From: Eubacterium sp.
GTDB taxonomy: Bacteria > Bacillota > Clostridia > Lachnospirales > Lachnospiraceae
Direction: 5' to 3'
NCBI GenBank assembly: GCA_017459945.1
Contig: JAFUBZ010000002.1
Span: 1-61,962, forward strand
Length of the DNA stretch: 61,962 nucleotides
Below, piece after piece: positions 51,767 through 60,799 of this stretch. The position numbers and the translations under genes are program-made. The first letter of the stretch is position 1; each line of letters begins with the position of its first letter. The notes under the pieces are model-generated. The model searched no databases. It saw only the letters and a list, made by a program, of their open reading frames with translations, and was not told where the DNA came from.

Positions 51767-54700
51767 TGTTTCTCTACTCCCAGTATTACTTTTTCCCCAT
51801 TGATATTCCAGGATTTGGTAAATCCTGCCGGTTCTGTCCGGCTGATCAAATCTGCCAGAACTTCATGACGGATCTCTTCCCCATTTGCTTCAAAGATCTC
51901 AGCCAGCTTGTCCTCTGATTCATATGTAACCGCAATGCGATCCATGACTTCAAAGTCTGCTTCTTTTCGCATGGTCTGGATCTTGCTGATGATCTCACGG
52001 ACAAAGCCTTCCTCGATCAGCTCCGGCGTCAGGTTGGTATCCAGAACGACTGTGATCTGATTTGCGCTCTGTGCAGCATAGCCTTCTGCCTGTGTCATCT
52101 CGATCAGAAGATCATCTTTTTCAAGCGCGATCTCATCGCTGATCTCCGGAAGCTTCAATACGCCATCGGTATTCAGCGCTTCCATAGCCGCATTTCCGTC
52201 AAGCTCTGCGAGAGCTGTCTGGATCTGCTTCAGATATCTGCCGTATTTCGGTCCGACCGTGCGCAGCTGCGGCTTAAACTTGTATGTCGTATAGCTGCTG
52301 ACATCATCTGAGAAGATCGCCTTTTTGACATTCAGTTCTTCCTCGATGATCTGTACGTAAAACTCTGACAGATCTTTCGGCGCCTTGACATACATGGTTC
52401 CGATCGGCTGACGGTTCTTGATGTTGGCCTCGTTTCTGGCTGCTCTTCCCAAAACAACGATCTTTAAGACCTCATCCATCTGCTCTTCGAGCTCCGCATC
52501 GATAAAGGATGCGTCTGAAACCGGATAATCACAAAGGTGAATGCTCTCCGGTGCTTCCGGATCAATGCTCTTGACAAGATTCTGATAGATCTCTTCTGTC
52601 AGGAACGGAACCATCGGTGCTGCTGCCTTAGAAATCGTGACCAGCGCGGTATAAAGCGTCATGTATGCATTGATCTTATCCTGCTCCATGCCCTTTGCCC
52701 AGAAGCGCTCACGGCTTCTTCTGACATACCAGTTGCTCAAGTCATCGACAAATCCCTGCAGCGCACGTGCTGTCTCCGGAATCTTGTAATCAGACAGGTT
52801 CTGATCCGCCTCTGCAACGACAGAATGCAGGCGGGATAAGATCCAGCGGTCCATAACTGCCAGCTTGTCATATTCCAGCTTGTAGTCATTTGCGTTAAAA
52901 TCGTCGATGTTTGCATACAGCACGAAGAACGCATAGGTATTCCAGAGGGTTCCCATAAACTTTCTCTGGCCTTCCATAACAGCTTTTCCGTGGAACCGGT
53001 TCGGAAGCCACGGAGCGGAATTGACATAGAAGTACCAGCGGATCGCATCTGCGCCATATTGGCCGAGCGCCTCCATCGGATCAACGGAATTGCCCTTGGA
53101 CTTGCTCATCTTCTGGCCGTTCTCATCCTGTACATGTCCGAGAACGATGACGTTCTCATACGGTGCCTTGTTAAACAGAAGTGTGGACTCTGCCATCAGA
53201 GAGTAGAACCATCCTCTGGTCTGGTCTACTGCTTCTGAGATAAACTTCGCCGGGAACCGTTTTTCAAACAGCTCCTGGTTCTCAAACGGATAATGATACT
53301 GTGCAAACGGCATCGCTCCGGAATCAAACCAGCAGTCGATCACCTCCGGCACGCGGTGCATTGTCTTGCCGCACTTCGGACACGGGATCGTGATCTCGTC
53401 GATATACGGGCGGTGCAGCTCAACGGTAAGCGCGTCATTGTTTCCGCTCAGATCCGCAAGCTCCTGTCTGCTGCCGATGCTCTCCTGATGTCCGCATTCG
53501 CATTCCCAGACATTCAGCGGTGTGCCCCAGTAACGGTTTCTGGAGATGCCCCAGTCCTGGATGTTCTCCAGCCAGTCACCGAAGCGGCCTTTGCCGATCG
53601 ACTCCGGAATCCAGTTTACGGTATTGTTGTTGCGTACCAGGTCATCTTTGACCTTTGTCATCTCGATGAACCAGGACTCTCTTGCATAATAGATCAGCGG
53701 TGTGTCGCAGCGCCAGCAATGCGGATAGTCATGCTCAAAGTTCGGCGCGTCAAACAGCAGCTCTCTTTCCTTCAGATCCTTGATGATCACAGGATCTGCT
53801 TTTTTCACAAACAGGCCCGCATAATCGGTCTCTTCTGTCATCTCGCCTTTGCCGTTGACAAACTGTACAAACGGCAGATTATATTTCCGCCCGATCTGGG
53901 AGTCGTCCTCACCAAATGCCGGCGCGATGTGAACGATGCCAGTACCGTCTGACATCGTGACATAATCTCCGCAGGTCACAAAGAAGCCCTTGCCGTTTTT
54001 CTTTTCTACATAATCACCTGTAAAACCAAACAGCGGCTCATATTCTTTGTATTCCAGATCTGTGCCCTTCATCGTCTCAAGCACTTCATATGCCGGGACA
54101 GCAGGCGTTCCTTCTTTTTTATCTGCTTTCTTTCCAAGCTTTCCTAAAACGGTGTCAAGCAGCGCTTCTGCCATGTAATAAACATAACCGTCCGCCGCCT
54201 TGACCTTGCAGTAGGTCTCGTCCGGGTTTACGCAAAGCGCAACGTTGGAAGGCAGTGTCCACGGTGTCGTGGTCCATGCAAGGAAGTACGCATCCTCGCC
54301 CTTTACCTGAAAACGAACGACTGCTGAGCGCTCTTTGACAAGCTTATATCCCTGTGCCACCTCGTGTGAGGACAGCGGGGTACCGCATCGCGGGCAATAC
54401 GGTACGATCTTAAAGCCTTTATATAACAGATCCTTGTCCCAGATCTGCTTTAACGCCCACCATTCGGATTCGATATAGTCATCTTCATATGTTACATACG
54501 GATCATCCATATCCGCCCAGAATCCAACAACACCGGAAAACTCTTCCCACATGCCTTTGTATTTCCAGACAGATTCCTTACACTCCTGAATAAACGGAGC
54601 CATGCCGTACTCTTCGATCTGCTCTTTTCCATCAAGACCGAGCTTTTTCTCTACTTCCAGCTCTACCGGCAGTCCGTGGGTGTCCCAGACTGCCTTACGT

Positions 54701-54945
54701 GGTACATATTTTCCCTTCATGGTCTGATAGCGCGGGATCATATCTTTGATGACGCGGGTCAGGACATGACCGATGTGCGGCTGCCCGTTTGCAGTCGGCG
54801 GTCCGTCAAAAAACATATAGGTTTCATTCCCCTCGCGGTTCTTCAGACTCTTCTGGAAAATGTCTTCTTCTTTCCAGAACTTTTCGACCTCTTTTTCACG
54901 GTCGACAAAGTTCATGGTCGTGTCTACTTTTTTATAAATGCTCAT
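51763..54945 (-). CDS. ileS: Isoleucyl-tRNA synthetase, long (eukaryote-like, type 2) form (1060 aa)
   Basis: Charges tRNA-Ile. HIGH motif in PPTANGQPHIGHVLTR, the editing domain (LAWTTTPWTLPSN), CWFDSGAMPFAQYHYPF, KMSKS in GQKMSKSKGNSVDP, and the anticodon-binding DLSNWYVRRSRERFW. The length of 1060 and the N-terminal FWKEEDIFQKSLKNREG are typical of the longer IleS class, which is often naturally mupirocin-tolerant. The ribosome site AGGAG overlaps the stop of the upstream ABC ATPase gene. There is no room for a T-box leader directly upstream, which is notable because ileS is often T-box controlled in Firmicutes. Confidence 0.97.
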   Translation of the reverse strand: MSIYKKVDTTMNFVDREKEVEKFWKEEDIFQKSLKNREGNETYMFFDGPPTANGQPHIGHVLTRVIKDMIPRYQTMKGKYVPRKAVWDTHGLPVELEVEKKLGLDGKEQIEEYGMAPFIQECKESVWKYKGMWEEFSGVVGFWADMDDPYVTYEDDYIESEWWALKQIWDKDLLYKGFKIVPYCPRCGTPLSSHEVAQGYKLVKERSAVVRFQVKGEDAYFLAWTTTPWTLPSNVALCVNPDETYCKVKAADGYVYYMAEALLDTVLGKLGKKADKKEGTPAVPAYEVLETMKGTDLEYKEYEPLFGFTGDYVEKKNGKGFFVTCGDYVTMSDGTGIVHIAPAFGEDDSQIGRKYNLPFVQFVNGKGEMTEETDYAGLFVKKADPVIIKDLKERELLFDAPNFEHDYPHCWRCDTPLIYYARESWFIEMTKVKDDLVRNNNTVNWIPESIGKGRFGDWLENIQDWGISRNRYWGTPLNVWECECGHQESIGSRQELADLSGNNDALTVELHRPYIDEITIPCPKCGKTMHRVPEVIDCWFDSGAMPFAQYHYPFENQELFEKRFPAKFISEAVDQTRGWFYSLMAESTLLFNKAPYENVIVLGHVQDENGQKMSKSKGNSVDPMEALGQYGADAIRWYFYVNSAPWLPNRFHGKAVMEGQRKFMGTLWNTYAFFVLYANIDDFNANDYKLEYDKLAVMDRWILSRLHSVVAEADQNLSDYKIPETARALQGFVDDLSNWYVRRSRERFWAKGMEQDKINAYMTLYTALVTISKAAAPMVPFLTEEIYQNLVKSIDPEAPESIHLCDYPVSDASFIDAELEEQMDEVLKIVVLGRAARNEANIKNRQPIGTMYVKAPKDLSEFYVQIIEEELNVKKAIFSDDVSSYTTYKFKPQLRTVGPKYGRYLKQIQTALAELDGNAAMEALNTDGVLKLPEISDEIALEKDDLLIEMTQAEGYAAQSANQITVVLDTNLTPELIEEGFVREIISKIQTMRKEADFEVMDRIAVTYESEDKLAEIFEANGEEIRHEVLADLISRTEPAGFTKSWNINGEKVILGVEKQ

Positions 54946-54956
54946 ACTATTTGCTC

Positions 54957-55700
54957 CTAGCTCAGCACTTTACTTAAGAACTCCTGTGCTCTTGATGTCT
55001 GCGGGTTACTGAAAAACTCTTGTGGTGTGTTCTGTTCCATGATGATTCCTTCATCCATGAACAGTACTCTCGTTCCCACTTCTTTTGCAAATCCGATCTC
55101 GTGTGTTACCACTGCCATCGTCATGCCGTCGTCAGCCAGACGCTTCATCAGATCCAGAACTTCTCCAACCATCTCCGGATCCAGCGCACTTGTCGGCTCG
55201 TCAAACAGCATCATCTTCGGGTTCATGGCCAAAGCACGTACGATCGCAACACGCTGCTTCTGTCCGCCGGAAAGGGAAGACGGATAAGCTTCCGCTTTTT
55301 CCGCCAGGCCAACGCGCTCTAAGAGGCGCATTGCTTCTTTATCCGCTTCTTCCTGCTTCATCAGCCCTGTACGTACCGGTGCCAGCGTGATGTTCTTTTT
55401 CACAGTCATATTCGGAAAAAGATTGAAATGCTGGAACACCATCCCGATCTGACGGCGTATGGCATTGATGTCCACATTCGGATCCGTGATCTCGGTATCT
55501 TCAAACCAGATCTTTCCGTCTGTCGGTTCCTCCAAAAGATTCAGGCAGCGTAAGAACGTAGATTTTCCGGAACCGGATGGTCCGATGATAACGACCTTTT
55601 CTCCTTTGTGGATGGTCTCAGAGATATCCTTTAACACTACATGGTCGCCAAAGGCTTTTTTCAAATGATCTACGCGGATCAAAACATTATCTTCTGTCAC
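54957..55700 (-). CDS. Polar amino-acid ABC transporter ATPase (247 aa)
   Basis: GlnQ/ArtP-type ATPase. Walker [21 protein letters not shown] (20 residues shown), signature [17 protein letters not shown], Walker [15 protein letters not shown], and [12 protein letters not shown]. Starts at GTG 55700, 10 bases after AGGAGG, overlapping the permease stop by 14 bases. With the permease and binding protein it forms a complete uptake system for a polar amino acid (cystine, glutamine, arginine or similar). Confidence 0.95.
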   Translation of the reverse strand: MTEDNVLIRVDHLKKAFGDHVVLKDISETIHKGEKVVIIGPSGSGKSTFLRCLNLLEEPTDGKIWFEDTEITDPNVDINAIRRQIGMVFQHFNLFPNMTVKKNITLAPVRTGLMKQEEADKEAMRLLERVGLAEKAEAYPSSLSGGQKQRVAIVRALAMNPKMMLFDEPTSALDPEMVGEVLDLMKRLADDGMTMAVVTHEIGFAKEVGTRVLFMDEGIIMEQNTPQEFFSNPQTSRAQEFLSKVLS

Positions 55701-56409
55701 TGCGGCGCATCCTCCTTTCGAGTCTGCCGAAGATCCAGGTCATGCAAAGAACGATGACCAGATATACGGCTGCAATTCCGATAAACGGCATGAATGCCTG
55801 ATAGGTACGTGCCTGTACCTGCATGGCAACTTTGGTCAGATCCGCCAGACCGATCACCGTAACCAGTGATGTATCCTTAAACAGCGTGATCATCTCGTTG
55901 CCGAGTGCCGGCAGAATATTTTTGATCGCCTGCGGAATGATGATGTCCTTCATGACCGTCCCGTAGTTCATACCAAGGGAACGGCCTGCTTCCATCTGTC
56001 CCGGATCGATCGACATGATACCGCTTCGGATGATCTCGGAAACGTATGCGCCGGAGTTGATACCGAGCGACAGGATCGCTACCAGGATCAGGTGTCTGCT
56101 TGCCGAAAAAACGACAAAGCCCATGATCAAAAGCTGTACCATCATTGGCGTTCCACGGATGACTGTGGTGTAGACCAGACAGATCGCATTCAGCACGGAC
56201 AGGACCGGTTTTTTCCTGTTTCCACGCTGCTGGTCCTTCTGCGTACGGATGATCGCAACGATGATACCAAGCACAACACCCAGTACAAGTGCTCCCAAAA
56301 GAACACGGAATGAAACACCTAAGCCCACCAGGAACTGCTGCCAGCGGTCACCCTCCGGGCCAACAAAAGTCTGAAAGAACTGATTGTGAATGTTTTCAAA
56401 GAAGCTCAA
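55687..56409 (-). CDS. Polar amino-acid ABC transporter permease (240 aa)
   Basis: HisM/GlnP-type permease with five or so transmembrane helices. The hallmark [24 protein letters not shown] segment ([19 protein letters not shown]), [24 protein letters not shown] EAA loop and [15 protein letters not shown] are clear. It appears to start at TTG 56409 behind GGGAG (9 bases); no better ATG is available upstream. Confidence 0.94.
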   Translation of the reverse strand: MSFFENIHNQFFQTFVGPEGDRWQQFLVGLGVSFRVLLGALVLGVVLGIIVAIIRTQKDQQRGNRKKPVLSVLNAICLVYTTVIRGTPMMVQLLIMGFVVFSASRHLILVAILSLGINSGAYVSEIIRSGIMSIDPGQMEAGRSLGMNYGTVMKDIIIPQAIKNILPALGNEMITLFKDTSLVTVIGLADLTKVAMQVQARTYQAFMPFIGIAAVYLVIVLCMTWIFGRLERRMRRSDRR

Positions 56410-56471
56410 CTTCTAACTCTCCCTTTTCCACTCATTCAGGCAAAAATATTTCTGCCTCTTAAAACGCACAT

Positions 56472-56500
56472 AAGGAAGTGCCGTAAAACGGCACTTCCTT
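56472..56500 (-). terminator. Intercistronic hairpin between binding-protein and permease genes
   Basis: A perfect 12-bp stem, AAGGAAGTGCCG (56472-56483) with CGGCACTTCCTT (56489-56500), and a 5-base loop. No strong T-run follows on the minus strand, so it probably acts as a partial terminator or an mRNA-end stabiliser, which would leave more binding-protein than permease message. Confidence 0.7.
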
Positions 56501-56545
56501 CCCCGCTTAAAGTCAGGATTTATCTTCTATGCGATCAGAGCTATA

Positions 56546-57394
56546 TTATTCGGAAACAATGTATTTGTCAACAATGCTCTGAACGGTTCCGTCTGCGATC
56601 AGCTCCTGAAGCGCACCGTTTACTGCACTCATCAGAGCGTCATTGCCTTTTGCGATACCGATCGCATAGTCTTCGTTTGCAAACTCTGTATCCAGAATTC
56701 TTAAGCCTTCATTTGCTTCAACAAATGCCTTTGCCGGCTCATTGTCGATAACGACTGCATCAACTTTTCCGCCAAGCAGTGCCTGAACTGCCATTGCACC
56801 GTTTGTATAGGACAGAACATGGTCTTCGCCATATCCGCCGTTCTCCGGTGTGTCTGAGCAGTAAATGTATCCTGTTGTACCTTCCTGGCATCCGATCATC
56901 TTGTCATTAGCAAGATCATCAACGGTCTGAATGTCGGAATCCTCCGGTACGATAACGACCTGAATCGCGTTTGCATAGGAATCTGTAAAGTCAATGTTCT
57001 CCTGGCGCTCCGGTGTTACGGTCATACCAGCCATAACCATATCGGATTTGCCGGACTGTACTGCTGCGATGGTAGCAGAGAAATCCATATCATCAACTAC
57101 CAGCTCCAGACCAAGCTTGTCAGCGATCGCTGTAGCAACTTCTACGTCAATACCTTCAAAGCCGCCGTCATCTGTTGTCATCTCATAAGGCGGGAATGCT
57201 GCGTTGGTTGCCATATGAAGCTTTCCGTCTTCTGCCAGCTGAATCTCGCCTGCAGCTGCTGTCTCAGCGCCTGCACTTGCTGCACCTGCTGCATCATTTG
57301 CAGCGCCGTCATTAGAAGAACCGCAAGCTGCAAGTCCGATTACCATTGCAGCAACCAGTGCGATCCCTGTCACTTTTGCCAATCTCTTTTTCAT
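56546..57394 (-). CDS. Polar amino-acid ABC transporter substrate-binding lipoprotein (282 aa)
   Basis: Extracellular type II periplasmic-binding fold protein. Signal peptide with lipobox LAAC (Cys24), an Ala/Gly spacer, then the SBP_bac_3 domain: FPPYEMTTDDGGFEGIDVEVA, MVMAGMTVTPERQENIDFTDSY (motif at VTPERQENIDFT), and the GAMAVQALLGGKVDAVVIDN segment. Start ATG 57394, 6 bases after AGGAGG; an open frame extends farther upstream but has no ribosome site and A/T-rich non-coding character. Promoter at 57486-57514. Confidence 0.95.
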   Translation of the reverse strand: MKKRLAKVTGIALVAAMVIGLAACGSSNDGAANDAAGAASAGAETAAAGEIQLAEDGKLHMATNAAFPPYEMTTDDGGFEGIDVEVATAIADKLGLELVVDDMDFSATIAAVQSGKSDMVMAGMTVTPERQENIDFTDSYANAIQVVIVPEDSDIQTVDDLANDKMIGCQEGTTGYIYCSDTPENGGYGEDHVLSYTNGAMAVQALLGGKVDAVVIDNEPAKAFVEANEGLRILDTEFANEDYAIGIAKGNDALMSAVNGALQELIADGTVQSIVDKYIVSE

Positions 57395-57485
57395 GTTAAA
57401 TCCTCCTAAAAATTTGTGCGGTTTCATTTCTTTTTCGAAAGATATCAGCACTGCCAAAATCTTTCTACCGCACCGATAATTCGGT

Positions 57486-57514
57486 ATTTTATCACAAAAT
57501 ATGTATAAAAACAA
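57486..57514 (-). promoter_or_regulatory. Sigma-A promoter of the amino-acid ABC operon
   Basis: On the minus strand TTGTTT (57509-57514), 17 bases, TAAAAT (57486-57491), about 92 bases upstream of the binding-protein start. The 80-base leader has no obvious riboswitch. The remaining part of the 57395-57682 gap is A/T-rich with an 8-bp inverted repeat TTATACCA/TGGTATAA near 57622 and 57654. Confidence 0.6.
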
Positions 57515-57745
57515 TTTATTCTTTATATTTATGCAAATATAATAGAAGAAATGCAAAAAAAGGCCTTTGGGCTAACAGATGAAGCGCATACACAGGTTGA
57601 TGGGACCATTTATGTCCATATTTATACCACACGGATTGAATATACTCCATTGGTATAACATAATAGCCAGGAGTAGTACCAAATGATAGGTAGATATGAA
57701 CATGATGGAAAAACTAACTTCACATGCATCCTTTCCTGTCAATAT

Positions 57746-57774
57746 TTGCTATCAATACTTTCCAATGGTAAAAT
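57746..57774 (+). promoter_or_regulatory. Candidate mutY promoter close to the start codon
   Basis: TTGCTA (57746-57751), 17 bases, TAAAAT (57769-57774), only 7 bases before the ATG at 57782. If it is used, the mutY message would be nearly leaderless. Confidence 0.4.
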
Positions 57775-57781
57775 ATCTTCC

Positions 57782-59086
57782 ATGAAAACAAACAAGAACC
57801 TCCCCAAATCTGAATATAAAACAGACATCACATCCGGGAAGCGCATCGCTGCCGACCTGCATCCCCGGTCGCCACTTGAGGACTCGCACCCCCAGGCGTC
57901 ACTTGCACACCCGCATAACTGGCAGCAGCTCGCGCCCCCGCTTCTTGACTGGTATGCCCAAAACGCCCGCTCACTTCCGTGGCGTGAGACAAAGGACCCG
58001 TATCGGATCTGGGTCTCTGAGATCATGCTGCAGCAGACTCGCGTTGAGGCTGTGAAGGGGTACTATGCCCACTTCATGAATGAACTGCCGGATGTCGCTG
58101 CGCTTGCTTCCTGCCCCGAGGATCGTCTGCTGAAGCTCTGGGAAGGTCTGGGCTATTATTCGCGTGCGCGCAATTTGAAAAAAGCAGCTAAGCAGATCAT
58201 GGATTCCTATGATGGCAAACTGCCTGCAGATCATGCTGCTTTATTAAAGCTTCCCGGCATCGGCCCCTATACGGCAGGCGCAATCGCATCGATCGCCTTC
58301 AGCCTGCCTGTTCCTGCAGTAGACGGGAATGTACTGAGAGTCAGGGCGAGGGTGTTTGGCGACGATGGCGATATTGCTGAGCAAAGTGTGAAAAAAACTG
58401 CTGAGGAAGAGCTTCGCGCATTTATGCTTACATATTTTACATGCAAGCAAACACAAATGAATCCCGGTGCCTTCAACCAGGCATTGATGGATCTCGGCGC
58501 CACAGTCTGTCTGCCAAACGGCACGCCGGACTGCAACGCATGTCCGTGGCAGAGCATGTGCATCGCTTACCAAGAGGAGCGCACGATTGAACTCCCCGTC
58601 AAAAAGAAAAAAGCGCCCCGCCGCATTGAAAAACGTACCGTTTTTCTGATCATGGACGGGGATCGTGTGGTTTTGCGAAAGCGTCCGGCAAAAGGACTTC
58701 TCGCCGGCTTGTATGAGCTTCCGAACGTGACCGGCCACCTTGATGAGAAAGAAGCTCTCACTTATGTACGCAGTCTATCAGAGAGCAGCGATGTATCCAA
58801 AGGCATCGGCACGGCTTCCGACCGTTTTGCAGATAACGCTTCTGTACAAAACAGCACGGAAAACACCGGCCTGCAGCCGCTTCGGATCCAGAAGCTCGAA
58901 CCGGCAAAACACATTTTCACCCATATCGAATGGCATATGACAGGCTATCTGATCCGCGTGGATTCCCTGACAAGCGAATCCTCCGGCCTGCTGTTTGCAG
59001 AACAGGAAGATGTCAAAGAGCGCTACTCGATCCCGTCAGCATTCGATGCCTATATCGGGCACATCAAGGGTAGCTCTATCTTATAA
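57782..59086 (+). CDS. mutY: A/G-specific adenine glycosylase (434 aa)
   Basis: Removes adenine mispaired with 8-oxoguanine. Helix-hairpin-helix glycosylase: catalytic Glu in SEIMLQQTRVE, YYSRARNLKKAA, the LPGIGPYTAGAIASIAF hairpin, VDGNVLRVRARV with the catalytic Asp, and the Fe4S4 ligands Cys-x7-Cys-x2-Cys-x5-Cys in CLPNGTPDCNACPWQSMC. A Nudix-like C-terminal domain with a Ser/Asp/Thr-rich insert (about residues 320-365) follows. About 45 non-conserved residues precede the core. I start at ATG 57782; an in-frame ATG at 57683 has AGGAG, but the intervening codons (ATA, CTA, AGA) are unlike those of the gene. Start therefore uncertain. Confidence 0.9.
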   Translation: MKTNKNLPKSEYKTDITSGKRIAADLHPRSPLEDSHPQASLAHPHNWQQLAPPLLDWYAQNARSLPWRETKDPYRIWVSEIMLQQTRVEAVKGYYAHFMNELPDVAALASCPEDRLLKLWEGLGYYSRARNLKKAAKQIMDSYDGKLPADHAALLKLPGIGPYTAGAIASIAFSLPVPAVDGNVLRVRARVFGDDGDIAEQSVKKTAEEELRAFMLTYFTCKQTQMNPGAFNQALMDLGATVCLPNGTPDCNACPWQSMCIAYQEERTIELPVKKKKAPRRIEKRTVFLIMDGDRVVLRKRPAKGLLAGLYELPNVTGHLDEKEALTYVRSLSESSDVSKGIGTASDRFADNASVQNSTENTGLQPLRIQKLEPAKHIFTHIEWHMTGYLIRVDSLTSESSGLLFAEQEDVKERYSIPSAFDAYIGHIKGSSIL

Positions 59087-59162
59087 TTATATCCTGTCAG
59101 TCAGCAAATCCAGGAACCTGAATGCTGCGCTTAAATCACTCTGTATCACTACTTATCAAATA

Positions 59163-59195
59163 AAAACGGGTATGCATGTATAGCATACCCGTTCA
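59163..59195. terminator. Terminator between mutY and pncB
   Basis: Stem AACGGGTATGC (59165-59175) with GCATACCCGTT (59183-59193), 7-base loop. On the minus strand it is followed by TTTTATTTG, so it is best placed to end pncB, and it may also serve mutY. Confidence 0.8.
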
Positions 59196-59237
59196 TTCGT
59201 ATCATATTAATTCCAATATACGCTCAAGTCTCTACAA

Positions 59238-60704
59238 TTAATTATGAAACTTCACGTTGCTCAGCTCATGAAGGACTTTCGCCTTCAGATCATAGAGCTT
59301 GTCGGAAAGGTCTACATAGACCTTTGCCGGATTGACCAGACGCTTGTTCTCATCCCAGAGCGTATCCATCTCCTGCTTGCGGATCTCTCTGATCTCCATT
59401 GCGGTTGGTGATGTGTAAACACATTTGCCCTCATCAAAGATCTGCGCAAGAAGCGGACGCATCGTATAAGTACCGCCCTCAAGCAGCGTACGCTTCCATG
59501 TCTCGTTCGGATCAAAGATCACCAGATCCTGACTCTCATCAAACGTCTCTCCTGCCAGGCAGATCAGATCTGCGCGGATCTTTCCTGTTTCTTTATCATA
59601 AATTCTGATGATATCCTTATCGCCCGGATTCGTTACCTTTTCCGTATTCTCGGAAAGCTTGATCTTCGGGATAAATGTGCCATCTTCAGCCTGGATCGCA
59701 GCAAGCTTATAAACACCACCGAGTGCCGGACAGTCTTTTGACGTGATCATGCTGGTACCGACACCCCAGGATGTGATGGTCGCACCCTGCTGTTTTAAGC
59801 TGGTGATCAGATATTCATCCAGGTCATTGGATGCAGAAATGATCGCATCCGGGAATCCTGCTGCATCCAACTCTGCACGAACCTTTTTTGACAGGTATGC
59901 CAGGTCGCCGCTGTCCATACGGATTCCATAGTTTTTCAGCTCGATGCCCTCTTCCCGCATCTCTGTAAATACGCGGATGGCATTTTTCAAACCAGAACGA
60001 AGCGTGTCATACGTATCGATCAGCAGAATGCATGCATTCGGATAAAGCTCTGCATAATGACGGAACGCCGTATACTCATCCGGGAAACTCATGATCCAGC
60101 TGTGTGCATGTGTGCCCTTAACAGGCATATCAAAAATCTGGCCCGCAAGAACATTTGATGTGCCGTTGCATCCGCCGATGACTGCAGCACGTGCACCGTA
60201 GATACCGGCATCCGGTCCCTGTGCATGGCGAAGGCCAAATTCCATCACACCGTCATTTCCTGCCGCATAGCAGACACGTGCTGCCTTTGTCGCGATCAGT
60301 GTCTGGTGGTTAACAATATTCAACAATGCCGTCTCAACCAGCTGTGCCTCCATGATCGGTGCGACGACTTTTACCAACGGCTCACGCGGGAACACAACGG
60401 TTCCTTCCGGCACAGCATAAATGCTGCCGGAAAACCGGAATGTGCTCAGCCAGTCCAGGAAATCCTCATCGAACATCGACAGGCTGCGCAGATAGCGAAT
60501 GTCATCGCTTGAAAACTGCAGATTGCTGATGTGATCGATCAACTGGTCCAGTCCGCATGCGATCGCATATCCGCCCTGACAGGGATTCTCTCTGTAGAAC
60601 AGGTCAAAGATGACTTTCTTCTGATTTCCTGTCTTGTAGTACCCCTGCATCATTGTGATCTCATAAAGATCAGTCAACAGTGTCATGTTCAACGGCCGTT
60701 TCAT
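59238..60704 (-). CDS. pncB: Nicotinate phosphoribosyltransferase (488 aa)
   Basis: ATP-stimulated NAD salvage from nicotinate and PRPP. The N-terminal LLTDLYEITMMQGYYKTG, the active-site FGLRHAQGPDAGIYGARAAV-like segment with the phosphorylated His, VKGTHAHSWIMSF, IRMDSGDLAYLSKKVR and SWGVGTSMITSKDCPALGGV. Long Firmicutes-type enzyme. Start ATG 60704, 7 bases after GGGAGG; an upstream in-frame ATG lacks a site. Confidence 0.96.
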   Translation of the reverse strand: MKRPLNMTLLTDLYEITMMQGYYKTGNQKKVIFDLFYRENPCQGGYAIACGLDQLIDHISNLQFSSDDIRYLRSLSMFDEDFLDWLSTFRFSGSIYAVPEGTVVFPREPLVKVVAPIMEAQLVETALLNIVNHQTLIATKAARVCYAAGNDGVMEFGLRHAQGPDAGIYGARAAVIGGCNGTSNVLAGQIFDMPVKGTHAHSWIMSFPDEYTAFRHYAELYPNACILLIDTYDTLRSGLKNAIRVFTEMREEGIELKNYGIRMDSGDLAYLSKKVRAELDAAGFPDAIISASNDLDEYLITSLKQQGATITSWGVGTSMITSKDCPALGGVYKLAAIQAEDGTFIPKIKLSENTEKVTNPGDKDIIRIYDKETGKIRADLICLAGETFDESQDLVIFDPNETWKRTLLEGGTYTMRPLLAQIFDEGKCVYTSPTAMEIREIRKQEMDTLWDENKRLVNPAKVYVDLSDKLYDLKAKVLHELSNVKFHN

Positions 60705-60799
60705 GTTTTTCCTCCCTGACGATATCAACATCGCCCTTTGCAGGTGAATTCATCCGGGCAATCCGGCTGCCTTCATCCTAAAATATACTATCTCTTTGC

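Noticed and set aside
51763..55000. T-box leader upstream of ileS
   Set aside because: The ribosome site overlaps the preceding gene's stop codon, so there is no untranslated leader.
57545..57680. Small gene or RNA in the gap before mutY
   Set aside because: The stretch is A/T-rich with one loose inverted repeat; no ribosome site with a plausible frame and no compact fold were evident.
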